Shown here: positions 43,568 through 52,319 of the stretch, piece after piece | Layout of the letters: each line of letters starts with the position of its first letter | How positions within the stretch are numbered: position 1 is the first letter of the stretch | Origin: Streptomyces muensis | GTDB taxonomy: Bacteria; Actinomycetota; Actinomycetes; Streptomycetales; Streptomycetaceae | Reading direction: 5' to 3' | Assembly (NCBI RefSeq): GCF_021474425.1 | Contig: NZ_JAKEIP010000001.1 | Location: 62,001-126,000, forward strand | DNA: 64,000 nt | The notes under the pieces: generated by a model | What the model was told of the DNA's origin: nothing | The model's database searches: none | The model's input: only the letters and a program-made list of their open reading frames with translations | Made by a program: the position numbers and the translations under genes

Positions 43568-45348
43568 TCGATGCCGTGGGTCTGCAGCCATATCTCCAGC
43601 AAAGCAATCTGCCACAGGGCGTTCGCGCCCCGCCTGGTCCGGTGCTCGTCGGGTGCCGCGAGGAGCTCGGCCACGTAGGACTCCTGGAACAGACCGCGTC
43701 GTCTGGCCTCCGGTGCCTCCAGTGCCGTACGCACGCGTTGCAGGACGGGGCCCGCCATGTGCCGGATGGCCGGGACCGGGAAGTAGCCCTTGGGGCGGTC
43801 GACGATCTCGCGGGGCAGGAGCTTGCGGCCCGCCTCCTTCAGGACGCCCTTGCCGCCGTCGGCCAGCTTCAGTTCCGGCGGGCAGGCCGCCGCCAGCTCC
43901 ACCAGTTCGTGGTCGAGGAAGGGCACCCGGGCCTCCAGGCCCCAGGCCATGGTCATGTTGTCGACCCGTTTCACTGGGTCGTCGACCAGCATGACGTGCG
44001 TGTCCAGCCGAAGGGCCGCGTCCAGCGCGGTCTGCGCTCCCGGCACGGCCATGTGCTCCTCGACGAAGCGGCTGGAGACGTCGTCGCGGGGGATCATGTC
44101 CGGGCGCAGCACCCGGGCGAGGTCGGCGTGGGAGCGGTCGAAGTACGTCTCGGCGTAGCGCTGCGGTTCGTCCTCGCGGGAGACCTCCGCGAGCCGCGGG
44201 TACCAGTGGTAGCCGGCGAAGACCTCGTCGGCGCCCTGGCCGCACTGCACGACCTTCACCTCCTTGGACACCTGCTCGGACAGCAGGTAGAAGGCGACGA
44301 CGTCGTGGCTGATCATCGGTTCGCTCATCGCCGCGACCGCCCCGTCCAGCGCCGTCGACACCCGGTCGGAGGGCACCATCAGCTGCCGGTGGACGGTCCC
44401 GAACTCGCGGGCCACCAGGTCCGAGTACCGGAACTCGTCGCCCTTCTCGCCGCCTTCGGTCTCGAACCCGACGCTGAAGGTCATCAGGTCACGCTGTCCC
44501 TCGTCGGCCAGCAGCGCGACGATCAGGCTGGAGTCGAGGCCGCCGGAGAGCAGGACGCCGACCTCCACGTCGGAGACCATCCTGCGGCGTACGGCCGTGC
44601 GCAGGGCGTCCAGTACGGCGTCCCGCCATTCGTCGGCGCCCATGTCGGCGCGGTCGGCCCGGCGGGTGTAGGACGGCTGCCAGTAGCAGTGGTCGCGATG
44701 GGTGCCGTCCGGTTCGACGATCCGTACGGTGGCGGGCGGCAGCTTGCGCACGCCGCTCAGGACGGTGTGCGGCGCGGCGACCGTGGCGTGCCAGCTCAGG
44801 TACTGGTGGAGGGCCACGAGGTCGAGCGAGGTGTCGACGTCGCCGGCGGCGAGGAGGGCGGGCAGCGTCGAGGCGAACCGCAGCCGGCCCGGTGTCCGCG
44901 CCAGGTACAGGGGCTTGATGCCGAGCCGGTCCCGGGCGAGGACGACCCGGCCGGTGCGGTGCTCGACGATCGCGAAGACGAACATCCCGCGGAAGTGCTC
45001 CACGCAGGCGGTGCCCCACTGCTGGTAGGCCTTGAGCACCACTTCCGTGTCGGAGGTCGACTCGAATCGGTGCCCGAGTCCGCGCAGTTCCGCGCGCAGC
45101 TCCGGATGGTTGTACACGCAGCCGTTGAAGACGCCGGTGATCTCCGCGCGGGCGTCGGTCATCGGCTGGGCGCCGCGGTCCGAGAGGTCGATGATCTTCA
45201 GTCGACGGTGTCCCAGCGCGACCGGGCCCCGTGCCCAGGTGCCCTGACCGTCGGGCCCGCGGGCGGCGAGCCGGTCGGTCATCCGGCCGACGGCCGCCCG
45301 GTCGGCTCGCCGACCGTCGAAGCGGACCTCCCCAGTCAGACCGCACAT
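43564..45348 (-). CDS. Asparagine-synthase-like amidotransferase, N-acetylglutaminylglutamine amidotransferase type
   Basis: This 594-residue protein starts MCGLTGEVRF at 45348, which leaves Cys2 as the N-terminal nucleophile of the glutaminase domain and has GGAGG 9 nt upstream; a 15-residue longer start would bury the cysteine. The ATP-pyrophosphatase domain has SGGLDSS at residues 268-274. Sequence features and length resemble the trio-amidotransferase (TIGR03104) group, which amidates N-acetylglutaminylglutamine to the osmoprotectant NAGGN, more than classical AsnB. Neighbours are a carboxylate-amine ligase and a coupled peptidase. Identity with NAGGN synthesis is inferred. Confidence 0.82.
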   Translation of the reverse strand: MCGLTGEVRFDGRRADRAAVGRMTDRLAARGPDGQGTWARGPVALGHRRLKIIDLSDRGAQPMTDARAEITGVFNGCVYNHPELRAELRGLGHRFESTSDTEVVLKAYQQWGTACVEHFRGMFVFAIVEHRTGRVVLARDRLGIKPLYLARTPGRLRFASTLPALLAAGDVDTSLDLVALHQYLSWHATVAAPHTVLSGVRKLPPATVRIVEPDGTHRDHCYWQPSYTRRADRADMGADEWRDAVLDALRTAVRRRMVSDVEVGVLLSGGLDSSLIVALLADEGQRDLMTFSVGFETEGGEKGDEFRYSDLVAREFGTVHRQLMVPSDRVSTALDGAVAAMSEPMISHDVVAFYLLSEQVSKEVKVVQCGQGADEVFAGYHWYPRLAEVSREDEPQRYAETYFDRSHADLARVLRPDMIPRDDVSSRFVEEHMAVPGAQTALDAALRLDTHVMLVDDPVKRVDNMTMAWGLEARVPFLDHELVELAAACPPELKLADGGKGVLKEAGRKLLPREIVDRPKGYFPVPAIRHMAGPVLQRVRTALEAPEARRRGLFQESYVAELLAAPDEHRTRRGANALWQIALLEIWLQTHGIE

Positions 45349-45447
45349 GCCGGCCCGCCTCCCTTCCACGCCACTGCGTTGACGCACTGCCACGGGAGTG
45401 ACAGCACGGAGCCCCTTCCAGGTGACCCTGCGATGTTCACCGGCACA

Positions 45448-46650
45448 TCAGCCCCCGACGCCGTCCGGCGGGGCGGGGTCGACCCAGGCCCGCGAACGGC
45501 CCGTGACGACGACCGGGGCGAGCACCCGGTCGTGCCGCCGGCGCCGTACCGGCCCGCGGTGTCCGCGTTCCCCGCGGGTCTCGGCGATCAGCATGTCGAC
45601 ACAGCCCAGCAGGTCCTCTTTCTGCGCGGCCCGGCGGATACGCTGGGCGGCGCTGCCGTCCGCGAGGGCTTCCTCGGTCAGCTCCCGGACGGTGTCCCAG
45701 TCCGAGTGGGTCTCCAGCGCGGGCCGCAGCCGCCGCAGGAGATTGCGTACGACCTGGTGGGCGGGCGCCTCCTGGTGGGTCTCGGGGTCCACCAGGGTGC
45801 CTTCGAGCCCGGAGCGGGCGGCCCGCCAGGACGCGCCGCGCAGCCACTCGTGCCGGCCCGCGCAGCCGGGCGAACCGGTCTCGCGCAGTCGCTCGCGGGC
45901 CTCGGTCACCAGGGCGCGGAAGAGCCCGGCGATCAGGACGACGGTCTCCGGCCGGGGGCAGGCGTCACAGGTGCGCAGTTCCAGCGTCGGCAGATGGTCG
46001 GAGGGGCGGACGTCGTAGTAGATCATCCCGGCGTCGCTGATGATCCCGGCCCGCACGAGCTCCTCCACGGCCGCGTCGTACTCGGCCGCGTTGGGATAGC
46101 AGCCGACCGGGCCGGCGGTGGGCCAGCGCTGCCACAGCAGGGTGCGCCAGCTCGCGTATCCGGTGTCGGCGCCCTGCCAGAACGGTGAGCTGGCGGAGAG
46201 GGCCAGCAGCACGGGCAGCCAGGGCGAGACCTCGCACATCACGCGTACGGCGGTGTCGCGGTCGGGTACGTCCACATGGACCTGGGCGCCGCAGATGAGC
46301 TGCTCGTCGGCGACCTTGCGGTACTCGTCGGCCATGTGGCGGTAGCGTGCCCCGGCGGTGAGGCGGGCCAGGGCGGCGGACGCCAGGGGGGCGGTGCCGG
46401 CGGCCACCACGGCCAGGCCCAACGAGGAGGCGGCCGCGTCCAGTTGCCGTCGGGTGCCGGTGAGGTCGGCGTACAGGTCGGGGAGGGACGCGTGCACCGC
46501 GCTGTTGGACTCCACCGTGCACTGATGCAGTTCGGTCGTGAAGGTGCGTCTGGGAAGCCGCCGCAGCAGCGCGTCGGCACGCGGGACGAGCCTTCCGCTC
46601 TCCACCTCCAGGACGTGGAACTCCTCCTCCACTCCGATGCACACGGTCAC
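45448..46650 (-). CDS. Carboxylate-amine ligase, GCS2/YbdK family
   Basis: This 400-residue protein has the family start VTVCIGVEEEFHVLEVESGR in which the three glutamates bind metal-ATP, plus CGAQVHVDVPD and TLELRTCDACP. These mark glutamate-cysteine ligase family 2, enzymes that join an amine to a gamma- or alpha-carboxylate with ATP. The GTG at 46650 follows AGGAG by 5 nt. The C-terminal 40 residues are unusually Arg-rich. It lies 99 nt upstream of the amidotransferase gene and could make the dipeptide that enzyme amidates. The substrate is unknown. Confidence 0.83.
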   Translation of the reverse strand: MTVCIGVEEEFHVLEVESGRLVPRADALLRRLPRRTFTTELHQCTVESNSAVHASLPDLYADLTGTRRQLDAAASSLGLAVVAAGTAPLASAALARLTAGARYRHMADEYRKVADEQLICGAQVHVDVPDRDTAVRVMCEVSPWLPVLLALSASSPFWQGADTGYASWRTLLWQRWPTAGPVGCYPNAAEYDAAVEELVRAGIISDAGMIYYDVRPSDHLPTLELRTCDACPRPETVVLIAGLFRALVTEARERLRETGSPGCAGRHEWLRGASWRAARSGLEGTLVDPETHQEAPAHQVVRNLLRRLRPALETHSDWDTVRELTEEALADGSAAQRIRRAAQKEDLLGCVDMLIAETRGERGHRGPVRRRRHDRVLAPVVVTGRSRAWVDPAPPDGVGG

Positions 46651-46912
46651 GATCGCTCCTAGGGATCCGAGAGCTTGCCCGCGGGGTGGGGATCGCCCGG
46701 CCCCGGGGGATGCGGCGGCTTGTGGTGCTTTCTGGGTTCCCACCTTTCGGACAGGTAAGCTCCATTTGCGCATATGAGCCGCTGGTCTCGCAGATGAGCA
46801 GGTTGGGTCGGCCGACGGCCGTGACCTCGGGGCCACGGCCCTGCTCGTGGACGATCGTCGTCTCCAGGATGGAGGAGACACCGCGCAGCAGCCAGTTGAC
46901 GCCGTCGGATCA
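46651..46912 (-). pseudogene. Coding-like fragment without a start codon
   Basis: One minus-strand frame from 46912 reads SDGVNWLLRGVSSILETTIV, then HEQGRGPEVTAVGRPNLLIC and ETSGSYAQMELTCPK. Almost every third base is G or C, as in real genes here. A stop lies directly upstream and no ATG, GTG or TTG occurs until residue 53, after which the frame runs into the ligase gene in the wrong phase. It looks like the middle of a lost gene, or a gene begun by an unrecognised codon. I do not recognise the family. Otherwise this 288-nt gap should hold the ligase promoter. Confidence 0.4.
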
Positions 46913-46938
46913 CCACGCACGGCCGCCGCGCACCCGCC

Positions 46939-47664
46939 TCAGAGCACGGCTCCCGTCTCGGCCGCCAACGTCTCCAGCAGACGGTCCTGGAACGCCTCGT
47001 CGTGGACCGCGGGGTGCGGCCGCGTCCGCTGCCGGTGGTACCAGTAACCGCCGGTGGTCAGGGCCTCGGGTTCGTCGCCGACGGCGAGCCACTCCTGCGT
47101 CCGATCACCGAGTTCGAGGTCGTCCGGCGCGTGGGGCCCGCCCATCCTGGTCGGCACCCACCCCGGATCCACGGCGTTGCTCAGCACCCCCGGCCGCAGG
47201 CGGGCCACGGCGGCCGCGAGGGCCGTGACGTACAGCTTGCTGTCGGCGTACGAGCCGGCGCGCCCGCCCCGCCAGTCGACCCGGTCCAGCGTGGGGCGCC
47301 CGTCGAAGTGCGAGCCGCTGCTCAGGTACACCAGCCGGCGCGGCCCGTCCAGCAGGGCCGTGAGCAGATACGGCGCGATGACGTTGACCGGCATCACCGC
47401 GGGTCCGCTCCACACACCGGCGTTGTGGATGACCGCGTCGAGCGGTTCCGCGTCGTTCAGTTCGGCGGCGACGCGCCGTACGGCGGCACGCTCGACGAAG
47501 TCGCCCACGACGAGGCCGGCCCCGCGCTCGACCAGCGGGCGCAGGAGCGCCGCGCGCTCCTCGCTGCGGGCGTGCACCACGACACCGTGGCCCGCGGACA
47601 GCAACGCGTCCGCCGCGGCCCGCCCGAGACCCTCCACGGAGCCGGTCACCAGGACGCGGCTCAC
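46939..47664 (-). CDS. Short-chain dehydrogenase/reductase
   Basis: This 241-residue SDR has nucleotide-binding VLVTGSVEGLGRAAADALL at residues 4-22, the NAG motif HNAGVWSG and the active-site Ser and Tyr/Lys in YLSSGSH and SYADSKLY. The GTG at 47664 overlaps the TGA of the GH43 gene, so the two are cotranslated. It might reduce or oxidise a sugar released by the glycosidase, but the SDR fold alone does not specify a substrate. Confidence 0.84.
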   Translation of the reverse strand: MSRVLVTGSVEGLGRAAADALLSAGHGVVVHARSEERAALLRPLVERGAGLVVGDFVERAAVRRVAAELNDAEPLDAVIHNAGVWSGPAVMPVNVIAPYLLTALLDGPRRLVYLSSGSHFDGRPTLDRVDWRGGRAGSYADSKLYVTALAAAVARLRPGVLSNAVDPGWVPTRMGGPHAPDDLELGDRTQEWLAVGDEPEALTTGGYWYHRQRTRPHPAVHDEAFQDRLLETLAAETGAVL

Positions 47665-49148
47665 GAGGGCACCGTCGTGCCGGCTTCGAGGGCCTCGTGG
47701 TCGAACCAGTCGAAGTGCACGGTTCCGGCCGAGGCGTACAGGCCGATGACCCGGCCCGTGAAACCGCCGGCGACCTCCGTGGACAGGTAACGGCCGTCCA
47801 GAGCGGCCAGTTCGAGGTACGTCCCGGCCTCGTCCTCCACGCCGAGGGTGACGGTGTCCGGTCCTTGGCGGGCGTCGGTGACCTGCCGGGTGACGGCCGT
47901 GTCGACCCTGAGGACCACCGGGCCGGGCGGGGTCCGGTGGGAGGCCACCTCCGAGCGGAACGGGCCGACGCGGGCGAGGACCCGGATCTGTCCGGGCGTC
48001 GCCTCGATCTCGTAGTGGTGCTCCTCGTCGAGTCGTACGGCCAGACCCCCGCGCCCCTCGGCCGGGTCGGCCAATGCCCGTGTGCGGCAGGAGAGATGCT
48101 GCTGGCGGCGGCCGACGAAGGTGACCTCGGGGTCGTCGAGGGACTCCCCTCGGGCGTGCAGGCTCAGCCACCCGGCCCGTTCCCCGGTGGTGTGGCTCTC
48201 GGCGGGGCGGGAGCGGAGCGAGATCCAGCCGACGGCGAGTTCGCCGAGGTCGAAGTCGTCCCGGACGGGCACGGCGGCGGGCTCCTGGAGCGGCCAGGGC
48301 GGCGAGGCCATGGTGGTCGACACCTCGCCGACGACCGGCCAGTCGTCGACCCAGGTCACCGGGGCCAGGAAGGTCTCCCGGCCGAGGATGTGCCAGCCGG
48401 GTGTGCCGCCCTGCGGCCGGACGCCGAGGAACACCATCCACCACGAGCCGTCCGGCCCCTGCACCAGGTCCCCGTGGCCGGTGTTCTGGACGGGGTGGTC
48501 GGTGCCGCGGTGGGTCAGGATCGGGTTGGCCGGGCAGGGCTCGAAGGGGCCCTCGGGGGTGCGGCCACGGGCGATGGAGACGCCGTGGCAGCGCTCGGTA
48601 CCGCCCTCGGCGATGAGCAGGTACCAGTACTCGCCGATCCGGTAGAGGTGCGGCGCCTCCGGGGCCTTGGCGCCGGGCGCGCCGGACCAGAGGCGGCGCG
48701 GCTCGCCGAGCGTCTCTCCGGTGTGCGGGTCGATGCGGACCTGGCTGACTCCGGCGACCGTGCACCAGCAGTTGCCGTCGTCGTCCCAGGCGAGGTCCGG
48801 GTCGATGCCGTGCACACCGGGCAGCCTGATCGGATCGGACCAGGGGCCGGCCGGGTCGGTGGCCGTGAAGAGCAGATTGCCGTCGCCGCTCACGTTGGTG
48901 ACGATCAGCCAGAAGCGGCCCTCGTGATGGCGCAGGGTGGGCGCGTAGATGCCGCCGGACGAGCGGGTGCCGGGCGGCAGGCGCAGCTGACCGGGCCGGT
49001 CGAGGGCGTTGCCGATCTGGGTCCAGTGCACGAGGTCACGGCTGTGGAAGACGGGCACGCCGGGGAAGTACTCGAAGCTGGAGCACGCGAGGTAGTAGTC
49101 CTCCCCCGCCCGGCAGATGCTCGGATCGGGGTGGAAGCCGGGGATCAC
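47661..49148 (-). CDS. GH43 family beta-xylosidase/arabinofuranosidase, cytoplasmic
   Basis: This 495-residue protein has the GH43 five-bladed propeller landmarks: the catalytic base in PGFHPDPSICR, the DPDLAWDDDG aspartate region and the acid glutamate near APEAPHLYR. A C-terminal beta-sandwich (from about residue 300) completes the GH43_11/12-like layout. No signal peptide is present. The start is odd. GTG 49148 has no ribosome site, whereas six codons upstream an ACG (49166) lies 5 nt after GGAAGG and would give TTIDNPVIPGFHPDPS, the family's usual N-terminus. It is coupled to the downstream SDR. Confidence 0.87.
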   Translation of the reverse strand: MIPGFHPDPSICRAGEDYYLACSSFEYFPGVPVFHSRDLVHWTQIGNALDRPGQLRLPPGTRSSGGIYAPTLRHHEGRFWLIVTNVSGDGNLLFTATDPAGPWSDPIRLPGVHGIDPDLAWDDDGNCWCTVAGVSQVRIDPHTGETLGEPRRLWSGAPGAKAPEAPHLYRIGEYWYLLIAEGGTERCHGVSIARGRTPEGPFEPCPANPILTHRGTDHPVQNTGHGDLVQGPDGSWWMVFLGVRPQGGTPGWHILGRETFLAPVTWVDDWPVVGEVSTTMASPPWPLQEPAAVPVRDDFDLGELAVGWISLRSRPAESHTTGERAGWLSLHARGESLDDPEVTFVGRRQQHLSCRTRALADPAEGRGGLAVRLDEEHHYEIEATPGQIRVLARVGPFRSEVASHRTPPGPVVLRVDTAVTRQVTDARQGPDTVTLGVEDEAGTYLELAALDGRYLSTEVAGGFTGRVIGLYASAGTVHFDWFDHEALEAGTTVPS

Positions 49149-49191
49149 GGGGTTGTCGATGGTCGTGCCCTTCCGTTCGCCAGCAGCGTGA

Positions 49192-49257
49192 GAAAGTTTC
49201 GCGATGTCTCACGAATAGTTTCCAACGGAGGCTAGTCAGTGGCCCCGTCGGGGTCAA
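49192..49257 (-). promoter_or_regulatory. GH43 promoter with two GAAAC-type boxes
   Basis: On the minus strand TTGACC (49257-49252), a 17-nt spacer and TAGCCT (49234-49229) form a good promoter whose start would be near 49222. Downstream lie GAAACTATTC (49222-49213) and the inverted repeat GAAACTTTC (49200-49192). The second box also occurs before the GH5 gene and in the xylanase region. LacI-type xylan regulators of Streptomyces bind CGAA/TTCG-type boxes. Confidence 0.6.
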
Positions 49258-50324
49258 TGACCCTTGGGCGGCGCCGTGCTGGCCCGGACCGTCAGTGTCG
49301 TGGCGATCTCCAGGCCGACCTGGGGGGCCTCCTCGCCGCGGCCGAGGGTGAGGGCCAGTTCGGTCGCGGCCACGGCCATCTCGGTGAGCGGCTGGTGGAC
49401 CGTGGTCAGGGGCGGGTCCACCCAGGCCACGACCGGCAGGTCGTCGAAACCGACGACGCTCAGGTCCTCGGGGATGCGCAGGCCGGCCTCGCGGGCCGCC
49501 TGGTAGACACCGAGCGCCTGGAGGTCGTTGGCGGCGAAGACCGCGGTCGGGCGGTCGGGCAGCGCCAGCAGGGCGCGGGCCGCGGCGGCGCCGTCCTCAC
49601 GGGTGAGACCGGCGTGCACGATGATCCCGGGATCGACGGCCAGACCGGCGGCCGCCAACGCGGAACGGTAGCCGTCGAGCCGGGCGGCACAGCACAGCTG
49701 CCCCTCGGGTCCGCTGATCATCGCGATGCGGCGGTGCCCGAGTTCGGTGAGGTGACGGGTCGCGGTCCGACCGCCGGACCAGTTCGTGGCCCCCACGTAC
49801 GGGACGTCGTCCGGCAGTTCCACGATCGGGTCGAAGACGACGAACGGGATCCCCTTCGCCGTCAGCTGCTCCCGCTCGGCCTCGGAGAGCTGCGCCACGG
49901 ACAGCACACAGTTCGGCCTCCGGGAGACCGTGTCCTCCCAGGCCGGCGCCTTGCTGTCGTGCAGGCCGAACTCGGACACCATGACGCCGAGGCGGTGCTG
50001 GCGGGCCACGCGCTCCACACCCCGGATGATCTCGACCGCCCACATGTCCTTGAGCTCACGGAACACGAGCTCGACGACGTTGCTGCGGTTGCTCCCGGCC
50101 GGCTTGCGGTAGCCGTACCGGTTGATCAGCTCCTCGACGCGGGCGCGCGTGTCCGCGGACACCCCGGACTTTCCGTTGAGCACCTTGGACACGGTCGGCA
50201 CCGACACACCCGCCGACTCGGCGATGTACGCGATCGTGACCGACTTGGGCGCCGCACGCTCCTCGCGCTCCCGATCCGCCGGTCCCTCTGCTGCGTTGTC
50301 CGCCACGGTGGCCTTCCCGATCAT
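49254..50324 (-). CDS. LacI-family regulator, probable xylan/xylobiose repressor
   Basis: This 356-residue protein starts at ATG 50324 (MIGKATVADNAAEG), followed by the helix-turn-helix VTIAYIAESAGVSVPTVSKV at about residues 28-47. The ligand-binding domain ends VVGFDDLPVVAWVDPPLTTV. A longer frame to 50435 only reads into the promoter. It is flanked by GH43 and GH5 genes. GAAAC/GTTTC boxes lie at both its own promoter and those of its neighbours, so autoregulation and control of the hemicellulase genes are likely. Confidence 0.87.
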   Translation of the reverse strand: MIGKATVADNAAEGPADREREERAAPKSVTIAYIAESAGVSVPTVSKVLNGKSGVSADTRARVEELINRYGYRKPAGSNRSNVVELVFRELKDMWAVEIIRGVERVARQHRLGVMVSEFGLHDSKAPAWEDTVSRRPNCVLSVAQLSEAEREQLTAKGIPFVVFDPIVELPDDVPYVGATNWSGGRTATRHLTELGHRRIAMISGPEGQLCCAARLDGYRSALAAAGLAVDPGIIVHAGLTREDGAAAARALLALPDRPTAVFAANDLQALGVYQAAREAGLRIPEDLSVVGFDDLPVVAWVDPPLTTVHQPLTEMAVAATELALTLGRGEEAPQVGLEIATTLTVRASTAPPKGH

Positions 50325-50436
50325 CGAACCGCTCGTCCGGCGCCGCACTGGTGCGCCGGGGCATTCTCGCATCTCTTTACCGACGGACCCGTGGCCCTTG
50401 ACACCTCGCCATGTTAATTTCTCCGCCGCGCTCAAC

Positions 50437-50445
50437 GAAAGTTTC
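50437..50445. promoter_or_regulatory. GAAAGTTTC box between the LacI and GH5 genes
   Basis: This inverted repeat lies in the 179-nt divergent region. On the minus strand it overlaps a possible -35 TTTCGT paired (18-nt spacer) with TAACAT for the LacI gene. On the plus strand it lies 59 nt upstream of the GH5 start. TTGACA at 50398-50403 is a -35 candidate for GH5, but no matching -10 was found. Confidence 0.5.
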
Positions 50446-50503
50446 TCTCAGCCGACACCTCAGCCGGCTCGCGATGCCGAGCCGCCCCCACCGGAAGGTG
50501 CAT

Positions 50504-52249
50504 GTGTTGACGACGCGACCGGCAAGATCCTTCTCCGCACTGCTCCCGTCCCGGCGCCGCGCCGGCGCACTGCTGGCGCTTCTCCTGGCGATGGCGCTCC
50601 TCCCCCTGTTGCCCGCCACCGCCCGGGCCGCCGATCCGCCCGTGCCGCCGCCCAGCGCCCCGGCCGCCCGCAGCGCGGTGGCGGCCATGCAGCCCGGCTG
50701 GAACATGGGCAACACCTACGACGCCATCCCCGACGAGACCTCCTGGGGCAACCCGCCCGTGACCAGGGAACTCCTCCGGAAGGTCAGGGCCCAGGGCTTC
50801 AAGAGCATCCGCCTGCCCGTCACCTGGGGCACCCACCAGGGCGCCGCCCCCGACTACCGGATCGACCCGGTCTGGATGGCGAAGGTACGGCAGGTCGTCG
50901 ACTGGGCCCTTGAGGAGAACCTGTACGTCCTGCTCAACATGCACCACGACTCGTGGATGTGGGTCAACAACCTCTCCACCGACCACGACGCCGTCCTCGC
51001 CCGCTACAAGGCGACCTGGACCCAGATCGCCGCCGAGTTCCGGAACGCCCCGGCCCGGCTGGTGCTGGAGAGCATCAACGAGCCGCAGTTCAGCAACACC
51101 TCCGGCGACGACGAGAACTACCGGCTGCTGGCGGAACTCGACAAGGTGTTCCACACAATCGTGCGGGAGTCGGGTGGCCGGAACACCGACCGGCTGCTCG
51201 TCCTGCCCACCCTGTACACGAACTCCGAGCAGGGCCGGCTCGACGCCCTGGCCGCCGAACTCGCCGACCTGCGCGACCCCATGGTGGCCACCACGATCCA
51301 CTTCTACGGATGGTGGCCGTTCAGCGTGAACATCAACGGCTACACCCGCTTCGACGCCACCTCCGAGCAGGACCTCATCGCCCAGTTCGACCGTGTGCAC
51401 AACGCCTTCACGGCACGCGGCATCCCGGTCATCGTCGGCGAGTACGCCCTGCTCGCCTACGACCACAACCGCCCCGGCATCATCGAGGCGGGCGAGCAGC
51501 TCAAGTACTTCGAGTTCCTGGGCGCCCACGCCCGCGAGCGAAAGCTCACCACGATGCTGTGGGACGCCGGTCAGTTCCTGAACCGCAACACCCTGCAGTG
51601 GCGCGACCCCGACCTGTTCGCCCAGATCAGGTCGAGCTGGACGACCCGCTCCGGAACCGCCTCCACCGACCAGGTGTTCCTGTCGAAGTCGGGTCCCATC
51701 ACCGGGCAGACGCTCACCCTGAACCCCAACGGCACCGACTTCCAGGGACTCAGGCACGGCAGCCGCACCCTCGTGCAGGGCAGGGACTACACCCTCTCCG
51801 GCGACCAGCTCACCCTGACGGCCGCCGCGCTGACCGAACTGGCCGGTGACCGGGCGTACGGGGTCAACGCCACGCTGGAGGCCAGGTTCTCCCGCGGTGT
51901 CCCGTGGCGGATCAACGTCCGCACCTTCGACACCCCGGTGCTGTCGAGCGCCTCCGGAGACACCACCGGGCTGACCATCCCCACCCGGTTCCGCGGGGAC
52001 ATGCTGGCGACGATGGCGGCCAAGTACGACGACGGCAGCAACGCCGGCCCGGCGGACTGGGCCGACTTCCAGCAGTGGGACGCCTCCTTCACGGCGTACA
52101 CCGACGACGCCATCAAGCTCACCCCCGAGTTCGTGAAGTCACTGAAGGACGGCTCCCGGGTGACGCTCACCTTCCACTTCTGGAGCGGCGACACGGTGAC
52201 GTACCACGTCACCAAGTCCGGCGACACGGTGACCGGTACGAGCCGGTAG
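50504..52249 (+). CDS. Secreted GH5 glycoside hydrolase with X2-type C-terminal modules
   Basis: About 581 residues. A long signal peptide (hydrophobic LLALLLAMALLPLLPATARA) ends near residue 42. The GH5 catalytic domain follows, with GWNMGNTYDAI, FKSIRLPVTWG, acid/base glutamate in ESINEPQF and nucleophile in VIVGEYALLAY. From about residue 385 comes an Ig-like CBM_X2-type module and a further beta module. It is probably an endoglucanase or xyloglucanase acting outside the cell. GTG 50504 or TTG 50507 is favoured by GGAAGG 5-8 nt upstream. Confidence 0.85.
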   Translation: MLTTRPARSFSALLPSRRRAGALLALLLAMALLPLLPATARAADPPVPPPSAPAARSAVAAMQPGWNMGNTYDAIPDETSWGNPPVTRELLRKVRAQGFKSIRLPVTWGTHQGAAPDYRIDPVWMAKVRQVVDWALEENLYVLLNMHHDSWMWVNNLSTDHDAVLARYKATWTQIAAEFRNAPARLVLESINEPQFSNTSGDDENYRLLAELDKVFHTIVRESGGRNTDRLLVLPTLYTNSEQGRLDALAAELADLRDPMVATTIHFYGWWPFSVNINGYTRFDATSEQDLIAQFDRVHNAFTARGIPVIVGEYALLAYDHNRPGIIEAGEQLKYFEFLGAHARERKLTTMLWDAGQFLNRNTLQWRDPDLFAQIRSSWTTRSGTASTDQVFLSKSGPITGQTLTLNPNGTDFQGLRHGSRTLVQGRDYTLSGDQLTLTAAALTELAGDRAYGVNATLEARFSRGVPWRINVRTFDTPVLSSASGDTTGLTIPTRFRGDMLATMAAKYDDGSNAGPADWADFQQWDASFTAYTDDAIKLTPEFVKSLKDGSRVTLTFHFWSGDTVTYHVTKSGDTVTGTSR

Positions 52250-52272
52250 GCGACTTCCGGGACCCCGGAGAT

Positions 52273-52311
52273 CCCGGCCCCGCCCACCCTGAGCGGGCGG
52301 ACGGGGCCGGG
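52273..52311. terminator. Bidirectional terminator hairpin after GH5
   Basis: CCCGGCCCCGCCCACCC pairs with GGGCGGACGGGGCCGGG over about 17 bp with two mismatches. It lies between the GH5 stop and the stop of the convergent GH78 remnant. Confidence 0.65.
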
Positions 52312-52319
52312 CTTAGCTG

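Noticed and set aside
43568..44245. N-terminal extension of the S9 peptidase to 966 residues
   Set aside because: The extra part is out-of-frame antisense-like translation of the amidotransferase gene; the GTGA overlap at 43567 explains the true start.
45349..45393. Longer start for the amidotransferase (15 extra residues)
   Set aside because: The glutaminase nucleophile must be the N-terminal cysteine, which requires the start at 45348, where a ribosome-binding site also fits.
43369..46188. Plus-strand open frame of 939 codons across the S9, amidotransferase and ligase genes
   Set aside because: It crosses three genes on the other strand and has no recognisable domain.
46659..46916. 85-codon minus-strand frame VIRRRQLAAARC upstream of the ligase
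   Set aside because: Its composition is Arg/Pro-rich and a different frame of the same stretch has the coding-like third-position bias.
50398..50420. TTGACA with nearby TTAATT as the GH5 promoter
   Set aside because: The spacing between the two is only 10 nt, too short for a -35/-10 pair; TTGACA alone was kept as a note.
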